The notes beneath the pieces are model-generated. The model ran no database searches. It was not told the origin of the DNA and worked only from the letters and a program-made list of their open reading frames with translations. Of a stretch of 64,000 nucleotides of DNA, positions 1 to 14,700 are shown one piece after another (within the stretch, counting starts at the first letter, position 1; each line of letters opens with the position of its first letter). A program made the translations under genes and the position numbers. This DNA comes from Saxidomus purpurata (taxonomy: Eukaryota > Mollusca > Bivalvia > Venerida > Veneridae): NCBI GenBank assembly GCA_022818135.1, contig JAFMSR010000013.1:22404207-22468206 (forward strand), written 5' to 3'.

Positions 1-609
1 CTCATGCATGTAAGATTTACACACCGGACATTAAGTGCGAATTGAATAGCGGAAGCAAAAGCGATGATATAGTCTTCGAACCGGTCGTTATAACCTGAAA
101 AGTCTGCTGCTGTCTCTCAGCGTGAATAAACTATACTCTCCTCAAATGTATCGTTTTAAATATATATTAAAAAAATAGATTTCAGAGGTTATTGACATTC
201 ATGTTTCTTTTTTTTATCGCGATTGGTGGAAACACTTTTTAAAACAATACGTGTCTCCATTCAGGGGCATCACTCTTGCGGTAATAGAAACCAGTTTCTG
301 TAGCAGTTACTTCCCCTACACATCGTAAATGTGCAAAATTTCGGGTGTGCAATTTCGGTGTGTGGGGGGGGGGGGGGGCACACTCCTTTTTATACTACTA
401 ATAACCCAAATACTTAAATAAAAGTAGACAACTTTCACGTCGTGAAATAATTATGAAAAGATTTTTGCCAATTATTCACTTTTATAATTTTTATATTTCA
501 AAATTTACTTAATGCCATATCGGACTTAACTTTTCTGGAACGTGCAGACAGCATTTTCTGTACAGCAAACTCTACATACATGTATTCAAATAGAAAACTT
601 AAGCGCATT

Positions 610-953
610 AAAGGTCCAATACTAACGAAAGCGAAAATTCAAATATACTTTAAAAAACACAGAAATAAGTTATTTTTAATAAAAAATGAAAGTTGGTATG
701 TAGAAATTCTAAATAAACCACAGTACATGTACACGTATTTTTCTATGCATTATGAACAAAGTTAAAAAGACCTGGGTAGTCATTTTGTCGAATCACTGAG
801 ATTTCAACATAATACACATACTTTTCTTTGTGTTCCAAACACTTTCTGTAAATTTTAACCTGCAAATCTTCATTATTTAGTGTCTTGCATAAGGTAATGT
901 ACTTGCCATTGAAATAACTGTCACTTAATTTTCGCTTAGTAGTGGGCCTTTAA
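610..953. mobile_element. MITE with TTAA target duplications (larger copy)
   Basis: The left end reads AGGTCCAATACTAACGAAAG then CGAAAATT from 612. The right end, on the opposite strand, reads AGGCCCACTACTAAGCGAAA, an inverted repeat of about 30 bp. TTAA flanks both ends (608-611 and 950-953). Its right part (about 775-950) matches, in reverse, the shorter element at 30331-30486. Confidence 0.65.
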
Positions 954-1360
954 ACACCATCATTATCAGCTGAAAGTTTCAGGATCACATTTACAAGTTG
1001 CTCTCATTTTATCAAGAAAGATGTCCTACTGACAGAAATGACCTTTATTTGTACCAAATATATTCCTAACTTTGCTTTTTAAATCGATTAGTACATATTA
1101 GAAACATAGTGCAGTATTTTTTTCAATGATATTGCAAAAAATAAGAAATGCTTTCTGGTAACTCTTTTTCTTGAAGAAACCATTTGAATACGAAAGGCAC
1201 ATGACAACAATGTTTTAGAGTGAATAGAACATTGTTCTACCATTATCCTATCAACAAATGTATGTGACTGTATATATCAGTAAATTCAAAGAGATCCTGG
1301 GACTTTAGACAGCAACATGGCAGCTGCAGCATTTGCGCCAATCATAGCATATACATACAG

Positions 1361-1625
1361 TCCCCGTGCTTATAAACGTTTCTTGAGCACAATCTCATGC
1401 TCAGCACCAAATCATGCTCAAGTAATATAAAGCCAGGTCAAATTATATGTTTTTACAAAGTATGGTTTAATACAAAGATTTACAAGCCAAAGAACAGACC
1501 GACTGATTTTTGTTACAGAGCCCGACCTTGTTAAAAAATATAACTTGACATGACTTCAAATTACTTCAGCATGAATACGTGCTGAGCATAAGATTGTGCT
1601 TAAGAAACTTTTATAAGCATGGGGA
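1361..1625. mobile_element. 265-bp TIR element (MITE)
   Basis: Terminal inverted repeats of about 46 bp: the left begins CCCCGTGCTTATAAACGTTT and runs to GCTCAGCAC. The right, on the complement, begins CCCCATGCTTATAAAAGTTT and ends at the same GCTCAGCAC. There is no open reading frame. No convincing target duplication is seen. Confidence 0.7.
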
Positions 1626-2027
1626 ATCTCGAGAAAATATAGCTGCTCATATTTACGTTCATATTCTGGAAGCTGGGAGATGATTTAACTTCTTTATATC
1701 AATACACTGTACACAATGTAGACGGGAAATAATTAAATCGAATTTATGAAGAAATACGTGTTCCTTGCAAAAGATTGGTTGAAAAAATGGTCTATATTGT
1801 CAGTAGTTTTAATTCCTCAAATAATGAACCAAACTAAAAATATCCAATTACATTTTTGTACTGTTATAATGAGCATACCAGTCTCGTGCAGAAGGAATTG
1901 ATCTTTTATATAGCAAAACTAAACTAATTAATCACCTGAAATCAAACCGCGATTAATAATTGTCATGAATGTTTCCTTTTTTTCTTTAATGGTCCCTAAA
2001 TCTAGACAAATCACATAATAACGTGTA

Positions 2028-2060
2028 CGAGGGGTGTTCAAAAAATATTCGGAAAACTTT
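2028..2060. mobile_element. Mariner-end-like fragment
   Basis: 'acgaggggtgttcaaaaaat' resembles a common mariner terminal repeat (from memory of the family). No matching opposite end was found, so it is at best a solo remnant. Confidence 0.3.
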
Positions 2061-4277
2061 CATAACTTTTTTAAAATGCTTGATTGAAATCAAAGTAGGT
2101 AAAATCATCATAAAACAAAGGAGAATTTAACCCCAAATAATGGCATTAGCTAAATATAAGTGAAAATATTCGCAAGTTGAAAAAGAAGTTAATTGACGTA
2201 AATCACCGATATGAGTATTTTTGTGATATCAGAACATAGTTAAAATCTCAAATTACATACATGTACTTAATATAATTGAAAATATGTTTACAAAATCATA
2301 GGAGACTGACCTTATTTCCCATCATTACCTTGTTACTTAAGTCAATACGTAAACTCATTAGTACTTTCTTTAAGAACTTTTCACTTACTAGACTAGTATT
2401 TATAAATCATGCAGTTTGAAAATAAAACATGTTTGTGTGAATCAATGTTAATCAAAGCACATGTTACAGGACACGTAGGCAAATACGCCTGTTGTTATTT
2501 CTTTGAAGCTCATGTATTCGGGAAGTTTGCAAACATTCCAACGTCTTCGGATTAATGTGTAATACTTTATACTGTAAAGTAAATTAAATGCAACGAAACT
2601 AAATCTGCTTTTTTAAATATTTTAGACTTATCTTTGTCATGAAATACAAGTGAAATATTTATATTTTTTGTGTATCGGTCACATTTACACGTACTATCCA
2701 TTTAAATTTAGAAAACACACCTTTTGAAAAAAAAATGTATTTCCTTATTATTTATGAAAACATCGTTGCCATGGCAAAATGGTTATTTACCATTGCAAAA
2801 CTAGTTTACAGTTAACTGATGTCGGGGCAAATGTTTGCAAAAAAAGAGAAATGCAGTTAATGCAGTTGCCTGTGTGCGAAATGACTGTTAAACGCTCCAA
2901 AATATTATTAAAATTCTGTGATGACAGGTGTTTGCCATGGCAAAATTTGATCGAAATCAAACTGCAGTTATTAACGTAAGGTATTACGTTATCTAGACAA
3001 TTCTGCAGACCTCCTTATACGCAACATTTAGCTATGAAAGTAAGTAGAAAAATGTAATCTGGCCCAGTAAGATTCGTACATTTGATTAACATTCCTCAAA
3101 TCCTAAATTTGGTATTTTATACGTTATTAATCTAATCAAAATATAAAGAAAAGGTCGCGGCCTCTTTTTAAGGTAGTGCCAGAGGTTAGCTGACATTTTA
3201 TTTATCCAACTTTTCAAAGGTTTATATCTTTTTTTACTTTGTATAGAAAGTATGTGCACCTTCACATTTTTGGAAAAGTCCTATGTAAAACAAAAAGATG
3301 ATGCTACGTATTACGACAAAATGAAACAGATCAATAAAAATAAAAGAATACCTTCTTTTGAATAAGCCTTTCAGCAAGTGAAGACCCTGCTCGAGGGAGC
3401 TGTGTCACATATTTTTGAACAGTTTATTTGTTTTAATTGAATGATCGTGTTTGTAGGGCAAGGGGATGTAATCTTCCACCATAGCACATTTAAGAGCATA
3501 AAGTTAATTTGAAGACATGTTTTAAAATAGTGTGACACTGTTAAGGAATAGTGTATAAAATGAAACAAAACCTTTCAGTGTTGGAGATTATCCCTAACTG
3601 TAAGCTTTGCTCAAAAATTGATGATGGGTAAGGTATGGTACAACATTGATTGCCCCATTTCTTCCTGTACATGTAGTCGTAAGCAATCTTTTTCATTCTG
3701 TTTATTTGAGTAGTAATTGAAAACATCCTTACACATATGTATAGGTTTATATACTGTCTAAACATAACAAGAAAAAGTTAAACCCGCTTAACCAAGGCTC
3801 TACCTTAACAAAGACTCTTTACATGATGAAATGGCTGCTTCGTACTTTTAATAAACATATAGGTCATAAATTTAATTTCATTTAAAAACTGTGCCCATTG
3901 ATTTGTTGTGCTCAGTTTAATTAAGGTTATATAACATTGAACAATGGCCAAATCAAATAAAAGTACCTTTAAACACCAATGAAAAAAAAAACTAACGACA
4001 GAAAAGGTGGATTTCATTCTTTGACTAGATACTTTAAAAAGATTCTTTATTAAATTGGGAATAAAACTGTAAAACAGATTTATAATTTTTATGTATTGTG
4101 GCTATAATAACGGCAATGTTGATTATTTTACGACGAAAACAACGTAAAAGATAGTGTGGAAAATCATATTTAAAACACGCAAAACTTGTAATTATACAAA
4201 CAACTAATTTATCGATACTTGTTTTTGTCCAGGTTAACCACTGTGGTGTTGGGAAGTTATTGTGAAGCGATTATCCG

Positions 4278-4440
4278 TCTTTGTCGCCGAGTGGTTAGCG
4301 TCGCTGACTTGAAATCAAAATAACCGTTTATTGATTGATGGTCACGGATTCTAAGCCCTGATACCGACAATGTATCTTTGTATGAGAAAGACATATTCTT
4401 ATTGAGGATGTGGTTCTAGTAATGGTCCTTATCAGGAAAG
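4278..4440 (+). mobile_element. tRNA-derived SINE, decayed copy
   Basis: The head reads 'gtcgccgagtggttagcgtc', a Leu/Ser-type tRNA A box, followed by 'gctgacttgaaatca' and a degenerate B box 'cacggattctaagccctg'. It shares head and body with the copies at 8570-8803 and 37706-37921, which are on the minus strand. Confidence 0.6.
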
Positions 4441-5584
4441 ATGGTTAGGTAAACCATCCGCCTGTAAAATGATTGGAATATTGTTGAAACGGGGGTTAAC
4501 CACTACAGACAATTGATAAAACGTCAATGAAACGCAGATAGAAACAGATCTATTTAGTTCCTCTATGGAGACAAACTGTACTAGTACAAAGGACACAATT
4601 ACGAAAATGTTCTAGGCAACCAATACAGCCGCTGTATTTCTTAAATAACATTTCTTGATATGATTTAGTAATTATTCTTAATGACAACTTAGAATGAAAT
4701 GCGTTTTGACTAATAAATTCAATATATCCAAAGTAATAATAGAGTATTGTACTAATTTGAACGGTGTATGACGATGTACGATTTTGCACTAGATAATATG
4801 TCAAACATTACCAAATGGTACTAATAGAGAGTTGGATAAATATAGACGAGTACTGATCCTCTGGAGTCAGTACAAAAGCGTCTATGTTACACATACTAAT
4901 AACGTAGTACCACATAGCATTGGGTAAGCGAGGGAAATTATTGGCAGTACAAAAACATGCTTGATGTAAAACTAGATTTTCTCACAATAAGCCATACTTT
5001 TTACATCTAAGTGTAGTAGTTTGCCGACATTATTCTGTCGGGAGTTTTCATAATACATGTGCACATAAACAAAATGTAACAAGATGACTGGTCAAGGCTG
5101 TTGAGCCTCCAAATAGGCTGAAAAGGGACAAAATTCATACAGGAATTAAACTTATGTATTCTGTTTAATTGCCATTAAATAATTTCTCAAGTCACTTTTA
5201 TGTCAATACGTATGATCTAGGCCACATTTTCTGTCTTTTTACATCACGTGTCTCTTATTAAACTGACTTCCATGTAGCATCAGAAGGGAAATATCCTGAC
5301 TCACTTAATGTTGCCAGTTCGCACTTCTGACTCGTATATTCTGAAGGAGTCTGTCTACGTCAGATAAATAGTCATAAATTGCCAACCGTGTCAGCGGAAA
5401 ACATTTAGAAGGCTATAACAGTTTCGATGAAATCCAGATTTATGACACAACAGGAGAAGTCAGTGTTTGTGTTTTGCTTAAACTGTTGCATGATAACACA
5501 TTTAATTTACAAACATGTTAAAGATAATGGACAATTTATGTAGTAAAACCACTATTTAAATCCGTTTTCTATTTTCCATTTTAG

Positions 5585-5755
5585 TTCTCATACGGTTCTT
5601 CATCGCCTATTCTCTCCGACAGGAAGCGATTCCCGTACTTCTTCCGGATAGTTACTCCCGAACAGAAAATGAACCCTGCACGGATTGGTTTAATGAGAAA
5701 ATTCAACTGGAAGAAAGTGGCAATAATAAATCAAGCGTTGGAATTCTTTTCTGTG
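5585..5755 (+). CDS. Copy A exon 3: Venus-flytrap, SYGSSSP segment
   Basis: 57 codons, phase 0 at both ends, acceptor 'ttttag', donor 'gtatat'. It encodes the GABBR1-type strand with SYGSSSP (second pocket serine) and the RKRFPYFFR motif, then NWKKVAIINQA. At the pocket histidine position of GABBR1 (Arg-Thr-His) this protein reads Arg-Ile-Val. About 81% identical to copy B exon 3 (46 of 57 residues). Confidence 0.92.
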
Positions 5756-8700
5756 GTATATTATTCTTTATCGAAAACGTATTTCTCATTTACATATATT
5801 TCTTTACAATAAGTACTACTTATTCATTTTAAACTTAGAATAAAGAAAAAGATACTTAACTATAGTATATCGAAAAATAATTCATGGGTCGGTGTTCAGA
5901 TACGTAAGGATATGCCACAAGAGGCCAAGCCCATACTTAGCTTTATTAAATAACTATTGTTCATTTGTTCTAATATTCATTAAATACCCGACGTTATAAA
6001 ACAGGAAAGATATCATAAAATTGAACACAATGAAGGACTAATATCACATATTGGACACGTCCAATAAATGTGAACAGGTCCAATAAATGATTGCTGACAA
6101 ATGATTCGATTTTGAGAAATCTGAGCATGCCGATTGGCTGATACGTTGAGATGTTTAGTTTCTCGAAAAAGAAAACAGTCGCTATCTTGAAATTTTGAGG
6201 ATTGGAGGGCAAACATAAAAATCAACTTTTAATAAATTTCTGCCTGAAAACCCATTTAGAAGGAAAGAATATGCTCCAACTAAGTAATTGAATGTTCATT
6301 TCAAATATGATAATATGAGTGGTTAAAGGTCTGCATGATCCTGTCTGTTTCTGACGAGTTACTGCCAGTGAAGATGATAGTCTATATACAATGAATCATT
6401 TTAGTTTGATAAGTTATTTTATGAAATTGTCGTTAAATGAGTGATTTGATATAGGCCCTGTCATTTGTCGTCTGGTACTCTCACTGGCTTTCCCCCTACG
6501 GGCTCGGGCCAATCCGAATGCATTCGGACAAATAACAGGTCCGATATAAAATCACTCATTTAATAACATATTTCTTTTGATATCTCATTTAAGGGGCGAT
6601 TTATTTAGTACTTTATCATGGTCACGTTTCTGAATTCGTTTTAAAAAAAAGAAGTCGACCGTGCTAGGAAGCATTTCTGTTATTTAAAAGAAGCAGGTAA
6701 TTTGATAATAAATAATAGTTTGTGTGAAAATTCGGAAAATATTGAAAGATACAGCAATTCTTGTTGATACAAACGAAGCAAAATAGTTTGTTTACATAAT
6801 GAAATTTAATATCATTGTTTGCTTTAAGCCAACAAAAAAAAAACAGTTTCTAAATTTAACTGAGTTACTAAATAATTCTACAATATGGCCTTTTCTTTCT
6901 AACAGGTGAGTGATGACTTTGTTCAACGTGTCCAAGATACTGATATCAAAATTGTGTCACAGGAAATCTTTGTGAACGACCCTTTCAACAGAATCGAAAA
7001 CTTGAAGGTAATTAAAAAATCGTTTTAATTATCCCCATATAAATTTTGCAGCGTGTGGTTACGAAAACTTAATAAGCAGATATAGTTACATGCAAATAAT
7101 TGAATTCTCTTCTACCTTTGCTTAATTGAAAATAAATGATGGATCATTATAAAAGATTTTTACTTTAATCTCACTTAGCATGTCACACAAAGATAACCCG
7201 ATAGCACTAACGCAATGCAATCATGCAAAATATTTCTGTTTGAAATATGAGAGAACAAGTAAAATACACGCAAGTAAAAAACACCATGCATTCACATTAC
7301 TAGTTTATCTTCCCTGTTTTTAACAACCAAGGATAATGCAGTTATCTTTCATACACTTATGTTTAGAATTCTAAGCTGCATATATACAAACGGTTATTCT
7401 CCAGTTTGAAATATTGATACAGGTTTCTGACTTAAAACCTATTTATTTTCTGTGTTCTTAAACACTGACCTCTTAGCAATATAAAAGATGATTTCTCCTA
7501 TTAGATATATACATGTAAAAGCAGGTTTTATGGCATAAAGATGCTATTTTTGTATCTCTAGATTAGTTAGCAGAAACGATAGCTTTTCATAGGAGACAAA
7601 ATTTATAACAGATATGCCTTATACTGGCATTCAAAAATAACATCGTTTGGCAAAAACAGAACGGTGGCATCTTTTACGAAAAAAAAATTCTCCTTTTAGA
7701 CATAAAAACACATTTGTAACAGCCTTACGGGAGAAAGGCTTGGATCGCTTGTTTACGCAAAAAGTGAGTCTTGGGCCTTTATAAACATAATCATCATCGT
7801 CAGCTTTTCATAGACATTTAAGTTAAATGTACGTCTACAAGTATATATTGCGAAGAATGTCGTGGAAAGGACAATAGGCATTTAAGTTACGTCTACAAGT
7901 GTATATTATGTCATATTATATTATGTATTAGTGTAAAGAATGTCGTTGAAAGGATGATTATAAACAGACATAAATTAAACTCACTTAAGCAACTGTTTTA
8001 CAGTTAAAACAAAATATTTAGTTTACAGAGAGTCCTTCATATATAGAGTCTGAATTGGACTCTTGGGTTACGACCTTTATGTATCGTTGTTTTACAATAC
8101 GCTAAAAGTTCATTCACGGCTCAGTGCTCGAAATCGGACTATGACATTAGACAGTTAGCTGCTTAAGGTAAAGTTGTAGCAGAAGCAACTAAGTCATGTG
8201 ATGATTCAGTTGTTGACATGCAGAGGTACATAAGAAAAATCAGTTTATCATACACATCAGTCATCCTTGTTTTATTCGATCAATTAACACCATTTCATGT
8301 CGTCGGTAAGGTTTCGAAGTTAAACTTGTTAAATTGAATCAAACTAAGATAAAACGTTTTCTGTTCTCTCAAACAGCATATTCGTACGTTAAAACGTGTG
8401 CATGTCACCATAATTGAAAACCACACAACTTTATAACTGAATTAGTAATTTTTAATTTGACTAAACAATTAGTGACGGGTTTCTTTTCTGCCTGTCATTT
8501 GTTTTTAGTGCCAGGTAAATAATATAACGGTTGAATAGGCACGGAGGCAAAGGGCAACCTTGTTATAATGTTGTTGTTGCTAAACGCCCGTTACAACCTT
8601 CGTCATTTTAACAGACGGAAAGCTTACAAAACAATCGTTTCTGAGTTGACCCAGTGCTTGACTCCGATCCTCCGTAAGAAACTGCCAATTTTCTCACAAG

Positions 8701-11700
8701 AGACACGGTCGGTAGCAGGGTGCGAACCCATGGCTCTCAATCTATAAGAGGTTACAGTGATCTCAAGTCAGCGACTCACACGTCCACGGAGGTGGTGCCT
8801 TGTAATAATAAAATTATCTCGTGTAGCAAATCATTTGATCAAGATATCGATCTTCTGATGCTTTACCTTTATAACTGCAATGCATGGTGTGTGCATTAAA
8901 GGGTAATTTTGATAGTTTCCTGTGATATTTCATGCAGACATGCACATGATATATCCATTACCTGATTAAAATTCAAAGCAGTAAATTGCTCCTAATTGGG
9001 GACAAGTGAAATTATTGATAAAATCATAAAAGTGTCTGGTTAACGAATATGTTATGCATTTCTGTAAACCTTTAGTCTGGAACTAAAATATTGAAAATCA
9101 TGCAAATGACGACACACTTAGAGTACGTTATGTACAGTCTAAAATAGCAACATTTTCTGCACCGTTGTATTGAAAGAAATGCAGTTATAAAAAGACACTA
9201 TACAGCTAAACAGACTACAGTAAGATTGTATGCATTGAGCCGTGACTGCACTTTTATATCTATTTATTCTATATAAAGATACCATATCTATAATTCCCCT
9301 TATTGGTCTCCTAATACAATTGCAAGTTACATGTAGCGTTATCAGCTGGCTGAATCACCAAATGCTTTAAATTTGAATCCTGGAAGCAATACGTTAAGCG
9401 GTAGTGTGTTAACACGAACAACTTTGTTTAAAGAAGCTCTTTTAACTGACACAGATGTTCCTTGGGTGTGTTAATAAAATGTAAAATACCTATTTGTATT
9501 TTTCTTTTCATTTCGTATCTATAAAGATATTTCGTACTTAGATATAACTGTACATGGAAAAGGTCAATTCCAATTCTTTTCAACGGAAAAGATCTATCAC
9601 AGATAAAGTGAATCTAATATGTTCATGAGTTGCGGATAAGGAAATCCCACCCGAGGGTTGAGATATGTCCAAAAACGAGGCTCTGCCGAGTTTTTTTGGA
9701 CGTATCTCAACCCGACGATGGGATTTCCTTATCCACAACTCAATGGACATGGTAGATTTATTTTCTCACTGTTTAAATCGCATTTTCACACAAGTAAGAA
9801 TGAATAAGTTCAAATACAGGATGGGAATGATGATAATGAAAATCAACTTTTTCTCGAATTTTACATCAAAACTGCTATGGATGGATAGAAAATGATCTAA
9901 CTAAGAAAATGAATGCCAACAACCGTATGTTTATTTAAAAAAAATAAAATTTTACAGTCATTTTTCGATTTTTATGTCTGCTTACAATTAACGTAAAAAT
10001 AGTCCGGCAGCGATGTGAGATAAGCGATGTGAGATAAGTTTATCTCACATGGGTAAATGCGCGGAAATATGTATCTCATAGGTGATAAAAGATACTGTAC
10101 GCTTCGAGAAGAAGTTTGGCTCAAATTTATCGAAAACCAGGGCTGTTGTATTTGCTACTTTAATGAAAAGTAATTTTCACTCAATATCTTAACCGTCTAC
10201 TAATTACATTTTAATGAACACATTGCTTGTGAAACGGTAATGCTTTACGATTTGAATAGTGTTTAGTTTAAGGGTTTCTGGTATGTTTTCAACATAGAAA
10301 ACACCAGATGCACCGATACTGATATTTGACCATTACTTGTTACCTTTTCATTTTAATGAATCATATTCGCTGTTTATGCTTTGCTTCTAATCAATAAAGC
10401 GGCCTTCATAATGTAAACAGCTGTTTGTCAGGCAAACAAGACCAATATAATTTCTCTTCCACATTTTGCAGGAGTTGACAAAATAACTCAACCTGAGAAC
10501 ATCGAAATAGAATGGTAAATTATATAGAATAACAACATAAAATACAGTACTGCGGACAAACAAATATTTGCAATATCAATTCAGATTAGATTTAGGTGAC
10601 AGAACCTAGCGGAGCGAAGATATTTTGTATTAAACTGTTTGCCTATTGCCTAAATTTGAAGTTTTGTGAAAAAATCTATGCTCAGGTTTAAGGTCGATAT
10701 CAGACTTGGTTTTTGGCCTGGGGACTGAAAGTCCCCAAGGCCTAAGTTAGTATACCACATTTCAAACCCTGCAAGAATTTTAGCCGTGCTATGTGCGAAT
10801 AACAACTGTAAACATGCGCTATGCGAAAGTAGTGCAAGACAGACCAGATCAATCTTCTGTTTGAATGCCGCATATGATAAGAACATGTTACAAATAAAAA
10901 TAGTACATAAATCTTCAAACGACTGCAGGAAGGTATATAGCTTACGGGCTGCTTACACATTTTTTCTGTTTTAGAAATTAATGCGCTGTTAGCTGATTAC
11001 GGAAGATAATCATATGCATATCACGGAAAAGTACGGATATTTACGGAAATTTACGAAAACGTACGAAGCTCGATATAAGAGTTTGTAGTTTGATTTTCAA
11101 ATTTCCGATGTTATTTCATTGACAACTTTGTTTTTACGAACGATTACAATATATTTACCTAAAAATAAATGTCTCTAAAAAAGATATAATTTACGTACAT
11201 TCCCGAGAAGGAACTAACGTGATCAATTCACCCGCCATTTATCGAGAACGCTGCATGTCGAGGCCCAGTGAACGGTTTCACCGATTACAACTACAAGGTA
11301 ACCCAGAATCTTTTTGGTTTTCTCTGTTATACACATTGTACAGTACTGTATTTATATTTCATTGCTGGTATTGCTTTGTTTATTTCTGTTTCAAGGTCTT
11401 GTATTGGTACACAATAATTTTCGATCCACATCATCAGATCATATCGCTTGAAGTTGTACAAAGCGCAGATCGAATTATTTGTACTGGCTTAAACATTTTA
11501 TAATGTTGACTATGTGATTATTTTTCATTTAACGTACATTTTATAATAAAACAAACTTCCCTGCCATCCATATATTTGTGAATCATTCATTCTGTCATAT
11601 ATTGAATTTCGTCCTCTGCATATTTCGACCCGCGCTTTACGTAAGGTTCAGCGTAAAACACGTATGTCAAAAGTTGTTTTTCGGGGAGTTAACCTATAGC

Positions 11701-14700
11701 CCCAAGGCCTTCAGCGGTCACAGCGCTTTGATTCGTGTCCGTTAAGATCTACCTACACACCTAGAATGATTATCATGGAAATTTTGTAAGATATTCACAT
11801 TATACGTATCTATTAAAGCCCTTTACAATTTTCCATAAATGAGTTAACACATTTATCTTATTGAGACGACGAAAATCAATGTCACACATGACAGAGGTCA
11901 TCTCACTTTATATCCTTAACCTCTTGAAGGATTCTCATGAAACTTGGGGTCAAGTGTTCGTCTTACTTAGACGAATTTCATAATCTACGTTCCAAACGTG
12001 ACGGCTTAAGATCAAGCTTATTTTTATGGTTCGGAGGTCATGAACTATATCTCTTAAACCTGTGGAAGGATATTTAGGAAACATGGATCAAATGTTCACT
12101 TAATCAATGTCAAGTGATTAGCTTGTGCTTTAATCATTTTGGTTTAATATCAAGGTCACACATTGGAATCAAAGGTCATGTTTGTTCTGTTACTCATGGA
12201 CCGCATACAGAAAGTAACTTATACAAGCCACAAATGTTCATCATGCATCAAGTTGAACATAAACAGGATCATATATACATGTACACAATTTTATTTAGAG
12301 ACATGATGCTTTTATCTATAATAGCATATGGAAACGTTTATTCAGATACATGTACAGGATGCTAGGACCTGTATCACAATAAAACTTTTTATTCAGAGTT
12401 ATGCATTCAGGATCATTATCATATTGAACTGTTTTATTCAAAGACATGATATCAGACTGTACATGAAATGAAAATAATTTATTTATCAAAAGACATAATT
12501 CCAGGATCTGTATCATATTAAACTGTTTTATTCAGAGACATGATGCCAGGATTATTATGGCAAGTCTTTATGAAGACAAGGCAAGAGCCGTTCTGTGTGC
12601 GGTAAGTGTCACATCTGAATTTAGTTACCTCGCGACTAAAATATTTTCTGAAATCATAACACCATTAGTAAGTGCTATCATAACACGTTTCTTTTGTAAA
12701 AATAAACAAACATAGCTTGATATCTCGCAAGTATACATTTACAGCAAGAAATAGTTTGTTATCGTGGGTAATAAATATTCAAGGCTACCGACAAATCTCT
12801 TAAAACATCCGATACACTATTTGTTTATATTGGAATTTCAAAAGCGCTTGCATCGCTTTTGAATTTGGTAGCGTACTATTTGAAATTTAGAGATATACGT
12901 GACAGGCATTTATACTAGAGCCTTTTCATATGACGTTAAATACGTTATTTACATGCAGTTTGAAGAACTTTGTTTTTTTACCAAAATCTGAGAGCGAGCA
13001 GCTTTAAATACGTGTAATATAAAACAATACAATGCATTTTCTAATCTACATCACAGACCTATATAAATATGTATGTCCGTCCGTTCGTCCGTTTGTCTAC
13101 TACTTTTGGGTCAATGGGCCTGTTACAGTTTGTTCAGCTCTAATCTTCATTCCATAAAAGAATGAATTTTTTTTCTCAGCATCAACTATTCTCACGGGAT
13201 CCATTCCCATCAACACTGATCAACAGAACATAGTCTGCATGCAGGCTCTAAAATTGGCTTGAATACCAGACGCGTTTTTGTTCTCAAATGAGCTTAAAGG
13301 ATCATCATTGCTTTCTTGCATGCTCCCCATGCGACGTTGCCAACTGGATGCTTTCTTAGGAATTAATTTGTATATTTTCTAGTCTAAGGAGTCGATTGAA
13401 AGCGCCGGGTTGTTTTCGGTTGATAGCTAGCTAATACGAGGGATATGTTTATGGTTTGATTCGTCGTCTTTTTACGACTCATTTTGTTCCAACTGCATTA
13501 CAAATGGACATTATCAACAAGTGATAACTGCAAGTTTCATGATACTACAGAACCAAAATTGTCTTTTATTACTTACATGTATATCAATGTGTCTTGTGTA
13601 AATTTTAATTGATAAAAAGGCGGCTGACCTTTGGCTGGATATACAGGTATAGGTATGCGGATATGATATTCAGTATGCATCGACAGAGATGATCAACAGA
13701 GTCAAATGTTCATTTGATAACACTAGTCTGAGACTGATTTTCTTTCTTTGGTGTTTCTCTTAGCATTTATTTGTTCCTTCAGTTATCCATTGCATGCGGT
13801 TTATATGTAAGTATTTCATTTGTATGCAAGACCATTTTAACCTTACTTTGATGTAGTAATTAATTTGTTTCGTCTTTATTTAAATTTGGACTGTTTTATC
13901 AATTATTGAAAATGGCGCTATCTGATTATTTGCTGACTGAATAGCTAATAGAGCGTTTTGCCAAGGCATACAGACAGACATACAGACTTGCTGCTAGCAG
14001 GTTAAGTGTAAATAGTAAAGAGTCATTTGTCTGAAATTTTACCGAGATTGCCACAAAGCAATTTCCAGTTTGAACTTCAAATGGAAAATTAAAATATTTG
14101 AATTGAAAAATATAATTGTTTTTGTATTATCCTCTATTTACGTAGGCGTATAAGTTAGGTCTGTACGGTCCGAAGATTGTGTGGGTGTTTGCGGGATGGT
14201 TTTCTCAGCAGTTTTGGCGAGTCAATCTTGATGATGTTGACTGCACTGTGGAGGAAATGACTGAAGCAGCGGAGGGTTCATTTTTGACAGGACAGGTTTT
14301 TAAAAATCCCGTGGAAGAGAGAGGGACAGCAAATGTGACAGGTATTTTTTTGGCTGAATGTCAAACGTGGAAGGAATGACTACGGAACAGATTAATATCA
14401 CATATAACTTTATTTTATATATGACAACGTTATTAAATGCAACATATTTCCGAGATGCACTTTACAGACTGAGATCTTTTACATGTTTACATATCAAGCT
14501 CTTTAAACTATTTATAGATATTTTCTATTTCAAAATGTGCGTGTGTCTGAAATGGTTACAAGTAACATATTGTACATTTTAACAGAGGTTTCCAGATATA
14601 TAACTTCGTCTTATGTTATTTTTCATGCATAAGATGCAACATGTGTTATTGTTGTTTTACCTCTGACCTCGAATTTGTAAATTGAATAGTATTTTTCCTA

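Larger units (their letters stand above)
1..5584 (+). other. Upstream intron of copy A
   Basis: No coding sequence is recognised. Exons equivalent to copy B exons 1 and 2 were looked for and not found, so this is read as intron. It contains a TTAA-flanked MITE, a 265-bp TIR element, a mariner-end-like fragment and a SINE (all listed separately), and a run of 14-15 G at about 365-379. Confidence 0.6.
7008..12535 (+). other. Copy A intron 4
   Basis: 5.5 kb intron. It holds a SINE (8570-8803), a hairpin element (9611-9758), a short palindrome (10010-10052), a dispersed repeat (10720-11060), a bivalve-type 'aaggtcatg' repeat (about 11890-12230) and a degenerate tandem repeat that runs into exon 5. 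The open stretch 11219-11503 has no recognisable domain and is not called a gene. Confidence 0.6.

Noticed and set aside
1..5584. Possible exons 1-2 of copy A
   Set aside because: Searched by eye for the CDPG, GGGCS and signal-peptide regions in all frames; none was found, so they are taken to lie upstream.
11219..11503. 94-codon open frame on the + strand in copy A intron 4
   Set aside because: No recognisable domain; it lies inside an intron of the receptor, has low-complexity hydrophobic content and no counterpart in copy B.
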